Below, in pieces: positions 31,612 to 32,993 of a stretch of DNA of 32,993 nucleotides (positions are counted from its first letter, which is position 1; each line of letters opens with the position of its first letter). The notes beneath the pieces are model-generated. The model made no database searches. It saw only the letters and a program-made list of their open reading frames with translations, and had not been told where the DNA came from. This DNA comes from a virus. The stretch covers positions 1-32,993 of IMG/VR virus record IMGVR_UViG_3300035181_000505, one strand, 5' to 3'. Made by a program: the position numbers and the translations under genes.

Positions 31612-32142
31612 TTAGGCTGGCATCACTTCGATTTCGGGATGTGCTGTCGTGATCGTGGTCTGGACGTCTTCCACTGCCTCACGCACCACGCCGAATCCGA
31701 ATTCTCCACGCATCAAGGCTCCGCGCAGTTTGTTCCGGAGATTCATGCTCTGCTGGCCGATGTTCAGGTGTAGGTAGGGATTGCCGGGGAGGTTCAGTGC
31801 GATGATGCATGCCCGAATCACGAGAGCCGGGGTGATGGTTCCCAGCAGGATGGCTAATGTGTCGCCACAGGATGGCTGGCCATTGATCGCTTTCTTGTAG
31901 GCTCCGCGCTTCGCTGCTTCCCGTAATGCTAACATGGGTCCGAAATATTTCTGCTTGGTCGGATTCGCTGCCTCTTCCGCCATCGCTGCTGCCTCTGCTG
32001 CCAGATTCGCGGCTTCCTCGGCTTGGGCTTCTGCTGCCTCCCGCTCGATCTGCTCAGCAGATGGCATCTTCACGATCACTGCCTCTGGAGCGGCTGTCTT
32101 GGAGGCGCGTGGTGCGCGTGGAGTCTTAGCTGTCTTGGTCAT
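31612..32142 (-). CDS. Ala-rich protein, paralogue B; probably first gene of the minus-strand block
   Basis: The 176-residue product has a basic and then Ala/Glu-rich N-terminal part (1-62), followed by the same core as paralogue A: KYFGPM at 65-70, RGAYKK at 79-84, NPYLHLNIGQQSMNLRNKLR at 121-140 and REAVEDV. It lacks the C-terminal Ala/Lys tail. The first residues (TKTAKTPRAPRASK) look like a DNA- or RNA-binding tail. It is the gene nearest the control region, so it may be expressed first after entry. Function is not established. Confidence 0.75.
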   Translation of the reverse strand: MTKTAKTPRAPRASKTAAPEAVIVKMPSAEQIEREAAEAQAEEAANLAAEAAAMAEEAANPTKQKYFGPMLALREAAKRGAYKKAINGQPSCGDTLAILLGTITPALVIRACIIALNLPGNPYLHLNIGQQSMNLRNKLRGALMRGEFGFGVVREAVEDVQTTITTAHPEIEVMPA

Positions 32143-32149
32143 GATATCG

Positions 32150-32164
32150 TCCTATTTACTATGT
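32150..32164 (-). promoter_or_regulatory. Conserved leader box before ATG 32142
   Basis: ACATAGTAAATAGGA lies 7 bases before the ATG and differs from the box at 31540-31554 at one base. Confidence 0.55.
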
Positions 32165-32206
32165 TATGGCATTATCGCCGGGGGGCCTCTTTCGTCTCTG
32201 GGTTCT

Positions 32207-32236
32207 ATTGTATCACCCTGTCAATCCCCCTGTAAT
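32207..32236 (-). promoter_or_regulatory. Possible first early promoter
   Basis: TACAAT (32212-32207) followed by AGAA resembles the proven-looking -10 boxes at 17206 and 30437. A weak -35 ATTACA (32236-32231) stands 18 bases upstream. The leader to ATG 32142 would be about 60 bases. Confidence 0.4.
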
Positions 32237-32295
32237 TACCGCTCGTCGGCTAAGAGATACCGCTCGTCGGCTAAGAGATACCGCTCGTCGGCTAA
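32237..32295. repeat. Three tandem 21-bp direct repeats
   Basis: The unit contains CCGCTCGTCGGCTAA and repeats at 32237, 32258 and 32279. The first two copies are perfect, the third stops after the shared core. The repeats abut the possible promoter, suggesting a regulator or replication-initiator binding array. Confidence 0.9.
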
Positions 32296-32407
32296 ACGGG
32301 ATGGTCTCGGGGGTACTACCGTCTGGCAAGAAACGTGCCATGTCAAGGAAGGGATCTCGGAGGGCCGAAGTTAAACACAAGAAGTTTGGGCTATTGATAT
32401 ACCGGAC

Positions 32408-32578
32408 ATGTCACTCAAGAGGCTTCCAGATACCAAGGAGACATGCACTATCTCGGTGCACGGGAAGGGTGGCACGAATCTTGCTAGACGACCGATCAAT
32501 ATAGACGAAGACCCTCGGGTCCGGGTCGCAGACGGGCGGTTCACAAGACGGACACTTCGGTCGGAGGGAGACGAGTAA
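32408..32578 (+). CDS. Possible small plus-strand gene or decayed gene (56 aa)
   Basis: The frame from ATG 32408 gives a protein-like, charged product (MSLKRLPDTKETCT...RVADGRFTRRTL...). The frame stays open 11 codons upstream (reading EVWAIDIPD), with no start codon there, hinting at a truncated or frameshifted gene. There is no clear ribosome site. Its location in the control region and plus orientation make a small gene leading toward the late genes possible. Confidence 0.35.
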   Translation: MSLKRLPDTKETCTISVHGKGGTNLARRPINIDEDPRVRVADGRFTRRTLRSEGDE

Positions 32579-32611
32579 GTGCATGGGACCACTCTAGGGT
32601 ACAGATCGCAG

Positions 32612-32623
32612 ACGACAAGTCGT
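32612..32623. repeat. Short palindrome
   Basis: ACGAC, AA, GTCGT forms a perfect inverted repeat, an operator-like site. Confidence 0.6.
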
Positions 32624-32647
32624 AACACGACCATTGAGTCTACTTAT

Positions 32648-32662
32648 GCACCAAAGTGGTGC
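32648..32662. repeat. Hairpin-forming inverted repeat
   Basis: GCACCA and TGGTGC form a perfect six-base stem with AAG loop. Confidence 0.6.
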
Positions 32663-32686
32663 GACCCCCTCTGGGTTCCGGGGACC

Positions 32687-32837
32687 CCCCTCCATATCCC
32701 CCTCCTCAGGCTCTCCGGGTCGGCGCTCTATACCCCTCTACCCCTCCATATCTCTCAGCGGAGACGTCGTACCTGAGGAATCTGGACTGACCGAGCGGTC
32801 AGTGACGATGACGGGGGACCGCATGACCCCTCCATAT
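32687..32837. repeat. Three CCCCTCCATAT copies
   Basis: Identical 11-base copies lie at 32687-32697, 32741-32751 and 32827-32837. The spacing of 54 and 86 bases is irregular, unlike the CAACGT array nearby. Confidence 0.7.
32786..32803. promoter_or_regulatory. 18-bp operator-like palindrome
   Basis: ACTGACCG, AG, CGGTCAGT is a perfect inverted repeat with eight-base arms, a typical size for a dimeric repressor or activator site. Confidence 0.6.
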
Positions 32838-32879
32838 AGGAGTGGTATAGAGGGGGGGAGGGGGGGTATGGTGCCGGAA

Positions 32880-32993
32880 CAACGTATCAGAAGCCGACGT
32901 GGAGGCCGCGCAACGTGGTGTCGGAACAACGTCAGGCAGGTGCAACGTGGTGTCTCCGCAACGTCGCGTGGAACCAACGTTGGTTACACGCGA
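32880..32993. repeat. CAACGT array with 16-bp period (iterons)
   Basis: CAACGT starts at 32880, 32911, 32927, 32943, 32959 and 32975, and the variant CGACGT at 32895. Starts are 15, 16, 16, 16, 16 and 16 bases apart with variable 10-base spacers. The next expected site at 32991 begins CGA, so the array probably goes on past the edge. Confidence 0.9.

Larger units (their letters stand above)
32143..32993. other. Control region without firm genes
   Basis: These 851 bases hold no convincing large gene. They contain a possible early promoter, three 21-bp direct repeats, several palindromes, three CCCCTCCATAT copies, G-runs and a 16-bp-period CAACGT array reaching the window edge. Minus-strand transcription starts here. 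If the genome is circular or continues, late plus-strand genes may begin beyond the right edge. Confidence 0.7.

Noticed and set aside
32219-32224. TTGACA on the minus strand before the 32142 gene
   Set aside because: It is only six bases from the TACAAT box and no -10 exists 17 bases downstream.
32579-32776. 65-residue plus-strand GTG frame right after the stop at 32578
   Set aside because: The coupling is suggestive, but most of the product is low-complexity Pro/Leu sequence from the CCCCTCCATAT repeats.
32738-32977. 79-residue minus-strand frame across the CAACGT array
   Set aside because: Its composition follows the repeats and G-runs, with no ribosome site and no protein-like pattern.
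32880-32993. CRISPR-like interpretation of the CAACGT array
   Set aside because: The repeats are only 6 bases and spacers 10 bases, far shorter than in CRISPR arrays.
1-32993. tRNA, integrase, repressor or insertion sequence
   Set aside because: I found no cloverleaf, recombinase motif or transposase frame; temperate life is not supported by this window.

Overview
The window is a 33 kb piece of a tailed double-stranded DNA phage with a P22-like short-tail (podovirus) virion plan. Genes are tightly packed, mostly with 1-17 base overlaps. There is no integrase or repressor that I can recognise, and no ribosomal or tRNA gene. Several early promoters match the bacterial sigma-70 consensus, so the host is probably a proteobacterium; I cannot name it. 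The window begins in the last codons of a gene that is probably the portal. The terminases and portal body lie outside.

The plus strand, about 1-16763, is the late half. It runs: scaffold, P22-type coat protein, small head genes, a short fibre-like protein, the gp4-like and gp10-like tail proteins, a two-gene enzyme cassette (2-oxoglutarate hydroxylase and GNAT acetyltransferase), three ejection-type proteins (gp7/gp20/gp16-like), a large tail fibre and its partner, and a lysis region (small membrane protein, M15-type peptidase, 3-TM holin).

The minus strand, 32142 down to 16666, is the early and replication half. It carries small unknown genes, two paralogous Ala/Lys-rich proteins, a nucleotidyltransferase-like protein, a SNF2-type helicase, an ssDNA-binding candidate, a family A DNA polymerase, and then PurZ, MazZ and DatZ, a VRR-NUC nuclease, a PrimPol-helicase and a YdjM-type membrane hydrolase.

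The central discovery is a complete Z-genome module, 23941 down to 20203: DpoZ, PurZ, MazZ and DatZ. It would replace adenine by 2-aminoadenine (Z) throughout the phage DNA. MazZ makes dGMP from dGTP. PurZ joins dGMP to aspartate. Host PurB and kinases finish dZTP. DatZ destroys dATP. The adjacent polymerase copies the DNA. The PurA catalytic Asp is Ser in this PurZ, the diagnostic change.

The last 850 bases (32143-32993) hold no firm gene. They contain three 21-bp direct repeats, several palindromes and a strikingly regular CAACGT array with a 16-bp period that runs off the window edge. This looks like a replication origin or control region.
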